From Paramacrobiotus metropolitanus (Eukaryota; Tardigrada; Eutardigrada; Parachela; Macrobiotidae), in contig NW_026570608.1 in NCBI RefSeq assembly GCF_019649055.1, positions 1-30,541 on the forward strand: a stretch of 30,541 nt of DNA. Reading direction: 5' to 3'. Shown piece after piece: positions 29,783-30,541 of this stretch (position 1 is the first letter of the stretch; each line of letters starts with the position of its first letter). The translations under genes and the position numbers were made by a program. The notes under the pieces are model-generated. The model saw nothing but the letters and a program-made list of their open reading frames with translations, was not told the origin of the DNA and did not search any database.

Positions 29783-29892
29783 ACAGTTGCCAGTTTCCAC
29801 TTTTTATCACTTGCCAGAACGCACAATGGCAACTGCCACTGCCGGTGGCAGTTGCCAGCGGCAGGTGCCACTGCCACCTTTTATCCCCTGCC
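29783..29892 (-). mobile_element. Palindromic ATAAAA/GGCAGTGGCA element, copy 4
   Basis: Inverse orientation. Slightly diverged at its ATAAAA block (CTTTTTATCACTTGCCAG). Confidence 0.75.
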
Positions 29893-30230
29893 GGCTTCCT
29901 TAGCCAGGTGTCAATTCCCGTGCAAGATTGTCGCTCTATCCGAAAAGAAATTGGGCAGAAATTCACTTACCATTTACGTATTTAGTTTAGTTAAACAATA
30001 CTATGGCGAAATACAGTTGAAGTATTTCGTAGTACAGTACAAGTAATAAATTGATATAAATTTACTATAATTTCAGCAATTCACGACCAATTTTGAGGCC
30101 AGTTTTTAAAGTTTATCGTTAAAATTTAAACGACAACACCTATCAGGGAATTTTAAGCAGGAAAGGTCAGGCTATACATCGTTCTTCTTGAAACTTTGCT
30201 GTAAAAAGCCCGTAACGTTTTTTTACACAG
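29893..30230. other. AT-rich DNA leading into a splice acceptor
   Basis: No gene-like frame. It ends in a strong polypyrimidine tract and acceptor, GTTTTTTTACACAG (30230). Confidence 0.5.
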
Positions 30231-30541
30231 GTGGTGGCCAACCGCTGTCGCTGGGAACTTGGTGATGACCGCCTCCCAACAGAAGTCGATGTCCTGGCCA
30301 AAACGTGTGTCGTTACTGCGGCGGCCGTGGAGCGCATCGTCTGGTGCAACAGCCGCGTTGGCGGTATCGGCGACGAGCATAACGCGTGCGTGGTGGCCCA
30401 TGACGTCACCGCTTTCCGCGACACATGGTGGAATATGCAAACGGATTTGTATGCACTGCTGGAGCGGCATTTGTTGTGGATGGAACGCCGGATTCCACTG
30501 GATGTCGGCGGAAAGGAACGGTGTATAAGACGGGAACCGTA
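30231..30541 (+). CDS. Partial exon of an unrecognised gene, running off the window
   Basis: After the acceptor at 30230, 103 codons stay open to the window edge. They read VVANRCRWELGDDRLPTEVD, then VLAKTCVVTAAAVERIVWCN, and later RDTWWNMQTDLYALLERHLL, a balanced soluble-protein composition with acidic/aromatic periodicity. There is no initiator Met near the start, consistent with an internal exon. The segment PTEVDVLAKT ... VERIVWCNSR recalls a homeodomain helix 2-3 pattern, but the spacing of W, N and R is off by one, so I do not claim it. Other frames are open too because the stretch is GC-rich, so the frame choice rests on composition and the acceptor. Confidence 0.45.
   Translation, partial: MVANRCRWELGDDRLPTEVDVLAKTCVVTAAAVERIVWCNSRVGGIGDEHNACVVAHDVTAFRDTWWNMQTDLYALLERHLLWMERRIPLDVGGKERCIRREP

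Noticed and set aside
14975-29892. A recurring peptide frame (FYRLPER ... SCQWQVPLPPFIPC) appearing in several open frames
   Set aside because: It is a translation of the palindromic repeat copies, occurring on whichever strand the repeat lies. It reflects copied DNA, not a protein family.

Overview
This window looks like nuclear DNA of a small invertebrate animal. Genes are split by short GT-AG or GC-AG introns (about 46 to 440 nt). The recognisable proteins are animal types: a peptidoglycan-recognition protein (PGRP), a rhodopsin-like GPCR, an SLC6-like exon, a protein kinase, and a secreted multi-domain protein. Much of the rest is occupied by short inverted-repeat elements. I see no operons, bacterial ribosome sites, rRNA, tRNA or CRISPR array. 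My best guess is an ecdysozoan, possibly a tardigrade, but no single sequence feature proves that.

Layout. 5-1117 (-): kinase gene split by a 48-nt GC-AG intron that carries an in-frame stop. 1267-1609: inverted-repeat element. 2870-4427 (-): four-exon PGRP gene with signal peptide, lacking the expected amidase zinc ligands, plus a possible extra 3' exon that would add a transmembrane anchor. 6294-8628: two foldback (FB-like) elements, each made of inverted arrays of short GC-rich repeats around a CTTAGG/CCTAAG-rich core and each bounded by a perfect 9-bp target duplication; a lone SLC6-like exon lies between them. 8658-9648: diverged, rearranged repeats and a possible exon. 11126-12345 (-): two-exon secreted protein with carboxypeptidase-regulatory-like domains and a YfaP/DUF2135-like C-terminus. 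12662-18000: repeats, including a third foldback element and two of four palindromic elements. 18080-20851 (+): candidate six-exon multipass membrane protein. 22237-22422 (+): possible chemoreceptor-like terminal exon. 25107-26526 (+): two-exon orphan GPCR. 26755-29892: two related MITEs whose terminal inverted repeats differ between copies yet match within each copy, a degraded foldback array, and two more palindromic elements. 30231-30541 (+): an exon running off the window.

The genes do not form a pathway. Several act at the cell surface or are secreted (PGRP, secreted beta-sandwich protein, GPCR, multipass protein, SLC6 fragment), but they are independent units separated by transposon-derived DNA. 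The most unusual points are the degenerate PGRP with a candidate secreted/membrane splice switch, the 9-bp-duplicating foldback elements, and the paired terminal-repeat changes in the MITEs. All gene models come from reading splice signals and reading phase by eye; none has been tested against transcripts or databases.
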